From Halichoerus grypus (Eukaryota > Chordata > Mammalia > Carnivora > Phocidae), in contig NC_135718.1 in NCBI RefSeq assembly GCF_964656455.1, forward strand, positions 133,097,966-133,161,965: a DNA stretch of 64,000 bases, given 5' to 3'. Shown here piece after piece: positions 34,741 to 46,370 of this stretch. The first letter of the stretch is position 1; every line of letters starts with the position of its first letter. A program made the translations under genes and the position numbers. Below the pieces are notes generated by a model, which saw only the letters and a program-made list of their open reading frames with translations, was not told where the DNA came from and did not search any database.

Positions 34741-35346
34741 AAAATTGTTCAAGGGGGAAATGATGAGGGAACAGAAGGCAAGCTGAGGACAAAGCAGAAG
34801 CTGACACCCCACACACCCCCGCCATGGGCTATATGTGACATTCCTCATGCACTCCTGGCTGCCCTAGAGCTAAGGAAAGGAAAAACAAATAGTTAACTTA
34901 TAGAGCTCACAATCCTGCAAGACCTGAGTGTCCCTCAGTTTACAAATGTTTTAGCAATCTATAAGAACAAAACATTTCTATCAATAACTTAGCGTCCAGA
35001 AGGAAATGTAGATACAATTAAATGTCCTTATAACCTGCAGCCCATTGACAGATACTTGAAGCAGGCAGAGTGTTATGTTCCTCCTGGAAGCTCCCAACTA
35101 TCTTCATGTTAATGCCTTGCTAGAGGGAAAAACCACCTTAACTCAACAATGGCAAGGCCTCTGGTATCCTGTGAGTCTTCTTTAACATATGAAAATCCTT
35201 TTGAAACCTCCCTTTTCCTTACCTCCCCAACCCCATGGTATATAATCAGACACCCTTCACAACCCCCGTGCAGCAGTTCTTTCTGCCCATGGGTCCTGTC
35301 CCTGTGCTTTAATAAACTACCATTTTGCACCAAAAAAAAAAAAAAA
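34741..35346 (+). mobile_element. Endogenous retrovirus 3' end: polypurine tract, U3-R, then poly(A)
   Basis: A polypurine tract (caagggggaaa, 34750-34760) precedes an LTR that starts tgatgaggga at 34761. The U3 has a TATA box (tatataa, 35239-35245). A poly(A) signal aataaa is at 35311-35316. The LTR stops at ...ttttgcacc (35331) and is followed at once by about 15 A. In the related solo LTR at 41.6 kb the same gcacc is followed by aaagacatctcaag... (U5). The U5 is therefore absent and the junction sits where the viral RNA would be cleaved and polyadenylated. This suggests the copy of an RNA, made in trans by L1. An old ERV1-like element with no intact viral gene. Confidence 0.75.
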
Positions 35347-35749
35347 GAAGGAGGTGTTTCTTTAAAATAGAACCAAATGTAAGGAGGAAAACAGATATGA
35401 CCTGTTGTTGTCTGTCTAACAGCTTGCTCTTGGGTGATGGCTCAATAGTCTTAATTTATAGCATATGCTAATTTTTGTGATGTGAATACATCATGGATGA
35501 TTTTAAACTACCAGTGGATTTGGAGTAGGAAATGTATGTATACAACTGGTGCTCAATGAACCGGTTTGAGCCAACTTCAACATACCACTGGCTGTGTCTC
35601 ATAAATACATAAATTCCAGGTTTGTTTATCATAAGCAGCCCAGACAGGCCAGAACATTGTGCTAAAAGCATTCCATAGTTAAAATTTTACATGATCTTTC
35701 TCTATTAGAAATTATCAGGGAGATTGATTAGCATGTTTACAAAGTAATT
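35347..35749. other. Unique-looking DNA
   Basis: No feature recognised between the ERV end and the L1. Confidence 0.45.
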
Positions 35750-35766
35750 TTGACAAAGTCATTTTT

Positions 35767-36084
35767 TTTTCATTTTTTTGTTTTTATTTACATTCCAGTT
35801 AGTTAACATGCAGTGTAATATTGGTCTCAGGTGTACAATACAGTGATTCAACACTTCCATACCTCACCCAGTGCTCATCACAGAAATTGTGCTCCTTAAT
35901 CCCCCACACCTATTTCAGCCATCCTTCCACCCACCTCCCCTCTGGTAACCATCAATTTGCTCTCTATAGTTAAGAGTCGGCTTCTTGGTTTGCCTCCCTC
36001 TGCCCCCCCACCCCCTGTTCGTTTGTTTTGTTTCTTAAATTACACATATGAGTTGGAAGATCTGGTATTTGTCTTTCTCTTAAC
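35767..36084 (-). mobile_element. L1 3' end, 5'-truncated, perfect 17-bp duplication
   Basis: Reverse complement of the carnivore L1 3' UTR: 'attccagttagttaacatgcagtg', 'cacccagtgctcatcacag', 'cctctggtaaccatcaatttg', 'attacacatatgag'. Flanks ttgacaaagtcattttt at 35750-35766 and 36085-36101 are identical, so this roughly 320-bp insert is relatively young. The 63-codon frame at 36085 begins in the duplication and is not a gene. Confidence 0.95.
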
Positions 36085-36101
36085 TTGACAAAGTCATTTT
36101 T

Positions 36102-38978
36102 CATTGTTGATGCATTCTCTTCATGCATTATCAAGGTAAGGATGGGCTACTCTCCTCCAGCAACCCTTTTCTCCCCACTTGTCAGTTTGCTTTTTCCTTT
36201 TAGTCTTGGAGGTAGAGATAAATGTACATATACACATTTTTTACAGAATTTACATATATATTTAATTTCTCAATAAAACAGCCTTAAAGGGAGTTATAAA
36301 AATTGAGATGCCTATATTTCTATCTATATTATTTTATTATTTATATTGTTATATTATATTATAATTAAGTTCTATTTTAATCTCATAATTTTATGAAGTT
36401 CAATAGCTACTAAGAAATTAGAAGTGTCAGTTTTTGGCAGTCTCTTTTTAGGTATGTTTCTTTTAAATCAACTACTATGTCTTCATATACTAAAATATTT
36501 TTTGACAGAAAAGGGAATCCAAACTTACTTTAAAAGATAAAGCGTAAAATTTTTGTTACTAAAGGGAACTGATAATGGACATGTGGAAATTAGGGCTGTT
36601 ACATGGAGTTTGGAATTTTTCAAAACAGAGACACAGAGAAAAAGCTGCTGTTGATTAAGAGCAGAAGAAAGTATAATAAGCACTCCTGCAACTTTCCAAA
36701 AATATATTAAAATACTGGCAATATATGTGAAAAATATGATGTGATAATAAAAAAAGTGTAACAGATGAAGGAACAATAGTCTTATTTGTTATAGTTTGCG
36801 TGTTTCAACATCTCATTAAGATTATGAGCTTTTTCCTGAGAGCCATATTCTATAATCATTTTAATTGAGATTGTTTCAAAGAAATGAACATTTCACTGGA
36901 ATGCCAAAAATAATTATATTACAGTACAATAAAAAGAATAAACATGTTTTCTCTTGTTAATAGTATTTTAGGTATTCATCTCATTCCTCTTGTGAAAGAA
37001 AATAGTCCACATTTTACAGCTCAACTGATTCCTGTTTCAAAACAACTTTTTATCAGAGTGGCTGAACATAGATTTTGTCCTACTTATAATTGTCTCAATT
37101 CCCCCAGGTGTTCCTGAATTTCAGGGTACTTATTTATGACAGATTAATGGATGGAACATATTGTAAGTAATGGCATTTGTCTACAGAGGAATTTTCAACA
37201 AGGTCCAAAATATTTGGGATACATTGGTATGTATTAAAAATAATACACAGTTAAAATTAATTTCATGTGCGTGTGTGCATGCACATGCATCTACTACATG
37301 ACTATGTTTTAGTCTAGTTGCATTGCGTTTCTATTCAATGATGCTTGGCCACAGTCTAGCCACCAGCATGGGAAGCTAAAAAAAGTTGAAGAAAAAGACT
37401 ATTCAAACCGTGGAGCATAAGGAAATGCTGGGAAAATTACTGTGTTGAAAATGCTTTGTGCAACAAAATCACAATATATGTGGTGGACAAAAAGATAGTA
37501 AATCGGATACCCATGAAAGTAGTCACTAGGCAACACCTAAAAGGCGAATGGAGTGGGAAAAATGAAAAATGTTCTTTAAAGGATTTGAAGTTCCATAAAA
37601 ATGGAGTAGAAATGGTGTGGGAATAGAAATAAGGATGGTAACAATGTATACTCATATTACTAATGTAATGTTCTTATTTTTGTGTCTTTCACAACTAAGG
37701 AATGGGTTTTCTAAACAATAGCTATCAATAAGAGGATAGCTTTAAAAGTAGCTTCGAATAAGGAGAGACTGCACACATACTTCAGACGACAAAAGGATCA
37801 AATGATGGTACTGTGTCTAGCTAGCAACTTAAATTAAATTTTACTGCCACCAGTATGGAAACCACTTTTACAATTTTGTTTCATGTGTAAGTGTCCATCA
37901 ATATCAATATGAAAAGTTTTAGTCATTGTAATGAAAAGTAAATGGTAGGAAAGATACTAAGGTTGTGAAATGTGGTCATGCAAGTTAAATTCTATATGAA
38001 TGATGCCTGTTGGGATTAGATGGTATACAAACCAGTGGGGGTCCTTTTGCAAAGCCAAGGGGGGAGTTACGTTAAATGAGCTGTGTTATGTAGCAGATGG
38101 TATGAATGCAAAAATGCTTTCCATTTGTTTTCATTTTGAGAGGATTTTAAAATTGTATGTGTGTGTCTGTGTGTATGTGTGTGACAGAGAACCATTTAGA
38201 ATCAGGCGAATACAGGATTCAATGGGAGGTTCATTGGCAGTGAGCCCATCACTTTAAAACATTCATATGATGAGTTTATAGAAAGAGAAAATTTAATATT
38301 TTTATGACTAATGTGCACAATATTGCTACCCTTCACTTACAAAAGAATTTGTATGTGTTTAAGGTAATTGGTAGGTATTCTCAAGCAGTCTAATAATAGA
38401 AAATAGGACCTTGGAAATCTGTTAATCTTTTTGTTATATATCGACTATTATAGAAGGGATGTTATCCATTTTATTATAACTTTTCACTGATTTCCAACTA
38501 TACTTGCCTACACCTATTATAACATCAAGCAGTTCAGATGGGGGTTACTATACTTTGCTATCATTCCTGCTTTGTGAAGCTAAGGTTCTGAATGAAAAGG
38601 GTATGTGTTCTAATGGAATTCTCCCCTGGGGCACATCAAGTCATTTTATACAATGACACACTAAGAAAGGCAATTTATGATGTGTGACTGACTCTAATGC
38701 GACTTTTTCATCATTTCATTTGTTTTCCATTAGTTAGGAAAAAAAACACATATGAACTATATAGAAATCTTTTTATTGTACTCCATGGGGGTTTTCTACT
38801 ATGTTAGAATTCTGGAGGAATACAATATTTTATAAAGCTTATGAAAAATGGATTTTAAAAACATTTTTTATCTCCCAATCTCTATCAAGAATTTCTAAAA
38901 CGTTCTCTTTTTTCCTAAAACATTCTTAAAGGGCATTTAAATTTTAAAATATTGCAAATGCTGTACAAAATGTATTTT
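36102..38978. other. Long repeat-poor unique-looking DNA
   Basis: Apart from a short TG-rich tract at 38156-38183, I recognise no repeats and no convincing coding sequence. The short frames (36525-36776 minus, 37437-37655 minus, 38000-38257 plus) have no domain. This is one of the longest repeat-poor stretches of the window. Confidence 0.55.
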
Positions 38979-38992
38979 AAAAGATAAATGTT

Positions 38993-39178
38993 GGGTGCCT
39001 GGGGGGCTCAATTGGTTAAGCGACTGCCTTTGGCTCAGGTCATGATCCTGGAGTCCTGGGATCGAGTCCTGCATCAGGCTCCCTGCTTAGCAGGGAGTCT
39101 GCTTCTCCCTCTGACCCTTGCCCCCTCATGTTCTCTCTCTCATTCTATCAAATAAATAAATAAAATCTTTAAAAAAAT
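38993..39178 (+). mobile_element. Carnivore SINE, plus strand
   Basis: Head gggtgcctggggggctcaattgg, body ggtcatgatcctggagtcctgggatcgag, tail caaataaataaataaaatcttt. Duplication aaaagataa(a/c)tgtt at 38979-38992 and 39179-39192 with one mismatch. Confidence 0.94.
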
Positions 39179-39192
39179 AAAAGATAACTGTT

Positions 39193-40495
39193 TGCTTAAA
39201 ACTTTAATCAGTACTTTTAAGCAATGCTCAATTATTGTAATTTAAGTTTCTAAAATGTTTGTGATTCAAATATAAATCAAATAAAATCAGAGCTGCTGGG
39301 TCTGATTGTATAGTTTAAATTAACAAAACTCTATTTTTAGTTATCTGTTTCAATCAAGATTTTTTGGTTTCTCTGCTTGGGTTTCCAATAAATAATGACC
39401 TAAAAACATACAAATATATCTGTGAAGAAAATATGATTTATCATCATGTATAACATTTTAGACCATTTGCATAACATCTTTAGTCCAGTTAGTTTTTCTG
39501 CTTAAGGTGTATTCAGCATTTTCCCTATCCACCCTCTGATTTTACACCAATTTCAATTTCTCTGATGTTATTTTCATGAAGTCTTTACTATCAGTTCTAC
39601 TCGTTCTTCTACTATTTCTTTCCTTCCATTTACCCTTTTCACGTGTTTACTTTCCTCACATTATTTTAGATAAGCTATAAATTTCAGCTCATTTATTTAA
39701 GGTAGTGGCTTGTTCAGATTCTCAGAATTCAGCCTAGTACTGCAAGAAGGAATGAATAGCCCTATATAAGGTAACATATGGGTAAAAGTAAAATATAAAA
39801 TAATGATCCATTAAAAATAACAATGTGCTTCTGAGTTTATACTATATTTGGCATTAAAAGTCAGATAATATCAAAACAATATAAGAGAAAGCATAAATGG
39901 TTTTAAAATACTGTAAATTCCTGCGGTATTTTGAAGTGGTAAAGCATATTATATGGTATATTTTAAGGGTCACTTCTGCACGTTGTAATCTCTAGTACAA
40001 CTACTAAGAGATGATATAATAAATAAGGTAGAAGTGTGAAATAACCTTCAAGATTATTTAATTTCTCCTAAAGGAGACAGAAAAATGCAGTGAGAAGAAC
40101 AAAAGATAATTAGAATGTATAGAATAAATACTATTATGGTAACTTTATATTCAAATATGTCAGAAAGATGTAAATATCCTCAAATATTTCAGTTATAAAT
40201 AAGAATGATCAAACTGGATATTTAAAAAGAAGTAAACAAAAAAAAGTAGACACAACATGAATAAAATGGAACCACCAAATAAATGAAAAGTGGTGCAAAC
40301 CAGATAGATGTCCTGCACTACCAAACTGAATACTAAGAATCTGAATCGGGTTATTTCAGATGCACCCGAAAATTTCTAATATATATTTTCCTGCAGGTTG
40401 TTGGTAATAATTTTTGTAATTTTTTCTCAGAAAATGTTTATATTTTATCATCATTCTTCTCCATTTGATATTACATTTTTGTCCTTAATCATTTT
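39193..40495. other. Unique-looking DNA
   Basis: No repeat family, exon or RNA recognised. Confidence 0.5.
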
Positions 40496-41299
40496 TAATT
40501 CAAGTTTTCATTTGAAGTAATTTTAGATTCAAATGCAGTTGTAAGAAATAGTGAGATCCCATGTACACTCTACTAGTTTTCTCAAATGGAAATATCCTGC
40601 AAAAGAAAGTATAGTACAATATTACAACCAGGAACTGATATTGATACATTGAAGATATAGAACATTTCTATCATGAAGAGGATCCCTTATGTTTCCCTTT
40701 TATTGTCAGACACTTAACCTTCACAACTGTTCTCCATCTCTACAGTTTATCATTTCAAGAACACTATTAAAATGGAATAATGTTGAGTCTTTCTACCCAT
40801 AAACATGGAATATCTCTTTATTTAGTTCTTTTGATTTCATTGATCACAGTTTTATAGTTTTCCTCATATAGATCTTATACTTTGTTAGATTTATCCTGAA
40901 GTATTTCTTTTTTTCTGTATGCTAATGTAAATGGTATTATGTTTTTTAATTTCAAGTTCCACTTGTTCATTCCTCGTATATAGGAAAGTGATTGACTTTT
41001 GTGTATTAACCTAGAATTTTGCAACCTTGCTATAATCATTTACTAGTTTTCAGGAATTTTTTTCTTTGTCAATTCTTTTGTATTTCCTATGTAGACAATC
41101 ATGTTATCTGTGAAAAAAATATATTTATTTCTTCCTTATCAATATGTATATATTTAATACCTTTTCTTGTCTTAGTCTATTAGCTTAGAGCTTCTGATAG
41201 ACTGTTGAAAAAGAATAGTGAAGGGCACATCTTTGCTTTTTACCTTATCTTAGTGGGAAGGCTTTGAGTGTCTCACTATTAAGTATGATGTTAGTTTTA

Positions 41300-41500
41300 T
41301 TTTTTTTTTTTAAAGATTTTATTTATTTATTTGACAGAGAGAGAGATAGCAAGAGCAGGAACACAAGCAGGGGGAGCAGGAGAGGGAGAAGCAGGCTCCC
41401 CACCCAGCAGGGAGCCCGATGTGGGGACTCGATCCCAGGACTCTGGGATCATGACCTGAGCTAAAGGCAGACGCCTAATGACTGAGCCACCCAGGCGCCC
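41300..41500 (-). mobile_element. Carnivore SINE with perfect 19-bp duplication, inside L1M
   Basis: Full-length minus-strand SINEC. Identical 19-bp flanks aagtatgatgttagtttta at 41281-41299 and 41501-41519 are the longest perfect duplication in the window. Low divergence in the gagcccgatgtgggg block. Confidence 0.97.
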
Positions 41501-41631
41501 AAGTATGATGTTAGTTTTAGGTTTTGTAGATATTCTTTATCAAGTTATGGAAGTTCCCCTCTATTCCTAGCTTACTGAGAGTTTTTATCATGAATTGTGT
41601 TAGATTTTGCCAAATGTTTTCTGACGTGAAA

Positions 41632-42209
41632 TGTTGGGCTCCAGGAGTGAATGGTCAAGAAAGAATTCTTGAGATGTCTTTGGTGCAAAAAAGGTGGTTT
41701 TATTAAAGCACAGGGACAGGACCCGTGGGCAGAAAGAGCTGCACTGGGATTATGAGGAATGACTGATTATATGCTTTTTAGTTAGCAAGGGTTAGGGAAT
41801 AGTGTAAGTCTCTAAGGAATCTGGAAGCAAGACTTCCTGGACCTTGAGGGGCTAGCTGTTGATAGGATAAATTCATTTAATAATGTCTAGTAAAATATTA
41901 GTCATGAGACCCTTCAGATGCATGTCAGTGGGCCATATATTTGAAGGATGATTACTAGCATATATCTTGAGGGTAGAGATAAAGGAATCCAAAGGGATTT
42001 TTATATGTTAAAGAAGACTTACAAGATCCTGGAGGTTGGCTAATGTCAAGCTAAGGTTGCCTTTTGCCTCTAGCAAAGTATTAACACTGAGGCAGTTGAG
42101 CTCCTTGAAGAAGGTCACTCTGTCTGTCCCAAGTACTTGTCAATAGGCTTAAAGTTGTCAGGAACTTTATTTTTTTTCTACATTTCTTTTGCCTTTGTTC
42201 TCCACATCA
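41632..42209 (-). mobile_element. Solo LTR of an ERV1-like retrovirus, inside L1M
   Basis: On the minus strand it begins tgatgtggagaacaaaggc and ends ...ctcctggagcccaaca, with TG...CA termini. It carries the poly(A) signal aataaa (plus coordinates 41699-41704) and then gcaccaaagacatctcaag at the R/U5 junction. It is homologous to the LTR at 34.8 kb: both share 'gtcttctttaacatat', 'tttctgccca' and 'gggtcctgtccctgtgctttaataaa' in order. L1 sequence lies on both sides and no viral genes remain, so it is a solo LTR. Confidence 0.82.
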
Positions 42210-42584
42210 TTTTCTCTGCATTTGTATGATCATGTGATTTTTTTTATTTTTTATCCTGTTGTTATGATGCATAACATTAATTGATTTTCAAATGTCAACC
42301 AGTCTTACATACATCCCTTTCGGTCATGGTGTAGAATTCTTTTTATACACTCTTGCGTTCCATTTCAATATTTTGTTGAGGATTTTTATATCTATGCTCA
42401 TGAGAGACATTGGTGTATAGTTTTCTTTTTTTTTTATAATGTCATCATCTGGTTCTAGTGTTAGGGTAATGCTGACCTTATAGAATGAGTTAAAAAGTAT
42501 TAGCTCTGCCTCTGTCCTCTGAAAAAGATTGTAGAGAACTGGTATAATTTGTTCATTAAATGTTTCTTTGGTTGTTGTTCCTTA

Positions 42585-42782
42585 GTTTTTTTTAAAGATT
42601 TATTTATTTATTTTAGAGAGAGAACAGGGTTGGGGGTAGAGGGGGAGGGGGAGAGGGAGTCAAGCAGACTCCTCACTGAGTGCAGAGCCTGACTCAGGTC
42701 TCGATCTCATGACCCTGAGATCATGACCTGAGCCAAAGTCAAGAGTGGGATACTTAACCAACTGAGGCACCCAGGCATCCCA
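42585..42782 (-). mobile_element. Older-subfamily carnivore SINE inside L1M
   Basis: Minus-strand SINE with the older segment 'gagccaaagtcaagagtgggatacttaacc' and head gaggcacccaggcatccc. Duplication ttgttcctta at 42575-42584 and 42784-42793. Confidence 0.9.
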
Positions 42783-43814
42783 TTTGTTCCTTAAATGTTT
42801 AATAAAATTCACCAGTGAACCCAATTGGTCCTAGTGCTTTCTGTTTTGGAAGGTTGTTAATTACTGATCCTATTTCTTTAATAAATTTAGGAGTATTCAG
42901 ATTGACTATTTCTTCTTGTGTGAGTTTTGGCAAATTGTGTCTTCCAAGGAATTGATCCAATTCTTCTAGTTTATCAAATTTGTGGGCATAGCATTATTTA
43001 TAGTATCCCTTTATCATCTTTTTAATGTCCATATGGTCTTTTATTACCATGAGGTATGATGTTATCATTGCTTTTTTTAAAGGTGCTCTTTATCAAATAA
43101 AGGTGTTCCCCTGTATTATCTCCTCTTCTATTTTCTGGAGAGATTAGGTACAACCGGTGTCAGTTCTTTAGCCTTTTGATGGAATTCTCAAGGGAAAGAA
43201 TTTGGGCCTAGAATTATTTTTTTGGGGGGGGTACTTTTAAATTACAGATTTAATTTCATTAATCGTTATAGGACCTTACAAATATTCTCTTGCAGATTGG
43301 TGAGTGTGGTAATTTGTGGGATTTTTTTTGTAAAATTGATCCATTTAATCTAGGTTGTTAAATTTTTATGTGTGGGGATTTTATTTGTATTTCCTTATTA
43401 TCCTTTTGATTTCTGCAGAATCTGTAATGATATACCCTGTTTCCTTCCTAACATTGGTAATTAGTGTCTTCTCTTTTTGTTTGTTTGCCAGTTTTCATAG
43501 AGGCTTGTCAATTTTATTGATCTTTTCAAACAACCACATCACTGTTTTTTTCTATTGCTTTTCTGTTTCCCTAATTTATTCCTTCTTTTATCTTATTGTT
43601 TGTCTCTTATTCTCCTTTCCGTTTATTTTTCTCTTCTTTTTTGCTTTTCTTTTTCAAGGCTTTTGAGAAAGGGAGCTAAGAATATTGATTTTAGATATTT
43701 ATTCTTTTCTAAAGATAGCTATAAATTTCCCCCTCTGACCAAGTTTAAGTATATCCCCCCTATTTTGATATGTTGTCATTTCATTCTCATTCCACTCAAT
43801 GTATTATTTGATTA

Positions 43815-44022
43815 CCCTGACCCTCTTACTTTTGTCTTACAAGGATCCTTATGATTACATGTGTCCCACCCAAAAATTCAAGATAACCTCTCCATCTCAA
43901 TATCTTTAACAAAATCATACCTACAAAGTTTATTTTGCTATGTAAAGTAACACAGTCACAGGTTCCAGGGAATAAGATGTGGAAATCCTTGGGGGGAAGG
44001 GCATTATTCAATATCCTACAGT
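43815..44022 (-). mobile_element. MLT1-type LTR fragment, minus strand
   Basis: Minus-strand order: gtaggatattgaataatgcc, ccacatcttattccctggaacctgtgac, gttactttacatagcaaaa, aactttgtaggtatga, ttgagatggagaggttatc, gggtgggac, then aaggatccttgtaag and agagggtcagggtaatc. These are MaLR LTR blocks of the same class as at 28.1 kb. The 61-codon frame at 43826-44011 is a by-product. Confidence 0.65.
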
Positions 44023-44499
44023 GGATTATAAGATCCCAAGAGCAGGAATCACCCCATAGAATCTAGCACATGGTCTGCTGAGCAGGAATTGGAGCCATGG
44101 TGGAGACAGAGCCACTGTCGAAAACACCATCTAAATAAAGAAGAAGAGGGAAAATGCTATGGCTTCTCTCACTCCATACTCCACTCTTTGGTCAACACCT
44201 CCCAACGGTGAATCTAGCTGGAAGCTAGATGACATTGGAGCCCAAGGAATGCATCCTGGATATGTTAGTTCCCATCAGTATAGAATCAAACAATAAAGGA
44301 GAAAGTACGATATCTTAGTGGAATTCCTTTGACTGCAGGGATATGAAAGATCTCAAAATCACAATAAATTGCTTCATAATGCCAGAATAGCTAAGGCTAT
44401 TCTAGAAAATGAAAATTCACAAAACAATGAGAGGCATTTTGTTTCTAGTTCTTGATGGTTTTTACAACAAAAGAACTCTGATGCAAAAAGCACTTTGTA
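44023..44499. other. Unique-looking DNA
   Basis: No repeat family or gene recognised. Confidence 0.45.
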
Positions 44500-45240
44500 A
44501 AGGTAACATTTTCAGTCCTTTAAAAAGCAACGGACCTTTTTATTTAATATGCTTTCATTAATAAAAATTTAGTGCACTGGTTAGTCTTTTAAAGCAGGTG
44601 GTTTTACAAATTTTTGCCATTTTATGACAACCAGACTGTGCTGCAGCTTCCCCTCCGTAATCAACGTCCAGAGGTTTAGATGGCCTAAGAGCTTGAAAGC
44701 CTCTCATTTAGTTCCCGCTTTTGCTTTCTGGAACTGCTAATCCAATTTAAATCAGAACAGACCTTTATTTAATGTGATGTATCATTGCACTGTGTGTTTT
44801 GAGGTAGTTCATTTCAAAATATATGCAAGGCCCAGATGATAGCTCGTTAGAGAATTAAACGGCGCTTAGGCAGAGCTTCATCTGTAAGCAGCGGAGGGCC
44901 GCTACTGCGGGAACGGGCACCTGCAGCACATGTAAAGTCAATTGAACTAAATACACTCAAACAGCTCTGCTCAAAGGGCGAAGCAGAAAATGGACGACCA
45001 CTGTTTCAGAATGGAAATGAACCTGCAATCACAACAGAAAGTGGTTCACTTTAGACAGGCGAATCTGAAGCCTAGAATTAAAATAATTAGTCTCTCTAAA
45101 GAATGCCTCTAATTCTATGTAGCAGCTCTAGCTCTAATCTGTTACTTTGTTACTTTATTGACAGCTAAATACCATTGCAGAGCTGAAATATATGGGAAAA
45201 GATGGTCACTGTATATATATATAGAATAACGGAGCCTTAA
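44500..45240. promoter_or_regulatory. Best candidate conserved non-coding element or enhancer
   Basis: About 740 bp without any repeat I recognise, in a repeat-dense window. It contains a short CpG-bearing core (44870-44920: aacggcgcttagg, ggagggccgctactgcggg), flanked by TAAT-type homeodomain motifs (aattaaaataattag near 45078) and E-box-like CACCTG/CATATG-class motifs (cacctgc at 44919). CpG retention outside a young SINE is unusual here. No open frame suggests an exon. This is a nomination on sequence texture; conservation is not demonstrated. Confidence 0.4.
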
Positions 45241-46111
45241 TATATAGCTGTATTGATTATACTACTTGGCTTATATGTGGAACAGTAAATTAGAAAACTA
45301 ATATATCTAATTTGAGAAAGTACATTTTGAAATTGATGGTTCTTCTTTGGGCATGTGTCCAGTTACTTATTTGGTTTAATTAATTTATTTTTTTTTACTC
45401 CAAAATGTGTGCAGTAAAATGCTGTCACTGTGTGTGTGTGTGTGTTTGTGTGTGTGTTTGAATTTTAGGGAATTTTAAATTAAATTTTATTAAATTTTAA
45501 GTATTTTTATTCTATTACTGAGTATTCCCTCTCTTAGACACTAAATATACCTTATCAGTCATTCTACAATCACTCTACAGCGTAGGTATTATATCATATT
45601 ACAAATATAGAAACCAAGCCTCTGAAATTAGCTAACAGTAAAGAACGTACCAAATCTGAGCACCCATATCTGTTTTCATGGAAGGTTTTGTTTGTTTTGT
45701 TTTGTTCTGCTTTGTTTTTTGTTTGTTTGTTTTTTAATGAAACTCTCTTAAGGATTCCATTGGAACATTTGTGAGTTTAAACAAGAGTATATTTTGGAAG
45801 ATCCAAAGTTAAATTTCTTTCTGCAAAATAAATTTCCATCTGAAATGCTTACTTTGATTTTATTTTAAAGAAGTAACTACTGTTCAGTTTATTATGCAAG
45901 TTTTAATCACACGAAAACCTCATGTACATATTTTAAGAGTAACAGTCAGGAGAAGGGGAGGTTTTCCATAATGAATTTGTGTAGTATATGTTCGTATCAG
46001 GACAGTATACAATAAGTTGGATTAGGAAGTATTCTCTGAACAGGTGGCTCAAATATTTTGTTTAAGTAGAGTCCCACATTTGAGAGAAAATATTTTGATA
46101 AGTTTTCTAGT
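45241..46111. other. Unique-looking DNA with simple repeats
   Basis: Holds an interrupted (TG)n tract at 45429-45458 and TTTG/TTTTG low complexity at 45687-45735. Nothing else recognised. Confidence 0.55.
45429..45458. repeat. (TG)n microsatellite, interrupted
   Basis: TG units broken once by TTTG. Confidence 0.9.
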
Positions 46112-46121
46112 TTTCAAGTTT

Positions 46122-46361
46122 TACTTATTTTTTTTACAGTTTTGTTTTCTGTTTTTTTTTTGTTGTTGTTCCTGTCTGTTTGTTTTTTGAGAGAGAGAGA
46201 GAGAGAGAGCAAACAAGCATATGAGCAGGGGGAAGGGGCAGAAGGAGAGGGAGAAAGACAAGCAGACTCCCCGCTGAGCATGGAGCCCCATGCCGGGCTT
46301 GATCCCAGGACCCTGGGATCATGACCTGAGCCGAAGGCAGACGCTTAACTGACTGAGCCAC
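46122..46361 (-). mobile_element. Carnivore SINE lacking the first bases of its head
   Basis: Minus-strand SINEC with an unusual long T/G-rich tail region (46122-46187) and (GA)n at 46188-46209. Its head stops at ...gactgagccac, without the final ccaggcgcccc, so it is 5'-truncated by about 11 bases. Flanks caagtttta / caagttttta (46115 and 46361) look like its duplication. Frames at 46134-46361 on both strands are SINE readings. Confidence 0.88.
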
Positions 46362-46370
46362 AAGTTTTTA

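Larger units (their letters stand above)
40500..43812 (-). mobile_element. Ancient L1M antisense, host of three later insertions
   Basis: Pieces at about 40500-41280, 41520-41631, 42210-42574 and 42794-43812 join into one reverse-complemented L1. First comes a 3' block ('gtgagatcccatgtacactctac', 'aatattacaaccaggaactg'), then ORF2 blocks such as 'ttttgcaaccttgctataatc', 'atgctgaccttatagaatgag', 'caccagtgaacccaattggtcc', 'ccaaggaattgatcc' and 'gaggcttgtcaattttattgatc'. Hydrophobic frames at 43355-43854 are antisense readings of this T-rich DNA. No intact LINE protein remains. Confidence 0.82.

Noticed and set aside
43355..43854. Long hydrophobic frames rich in Phe, Leu and Ser
   Set aside because: They are the antisense reading of A-rich L1 ORF2 DNA, which naturally gives Phe/Leu-rich translations that mimic membrane proteins.
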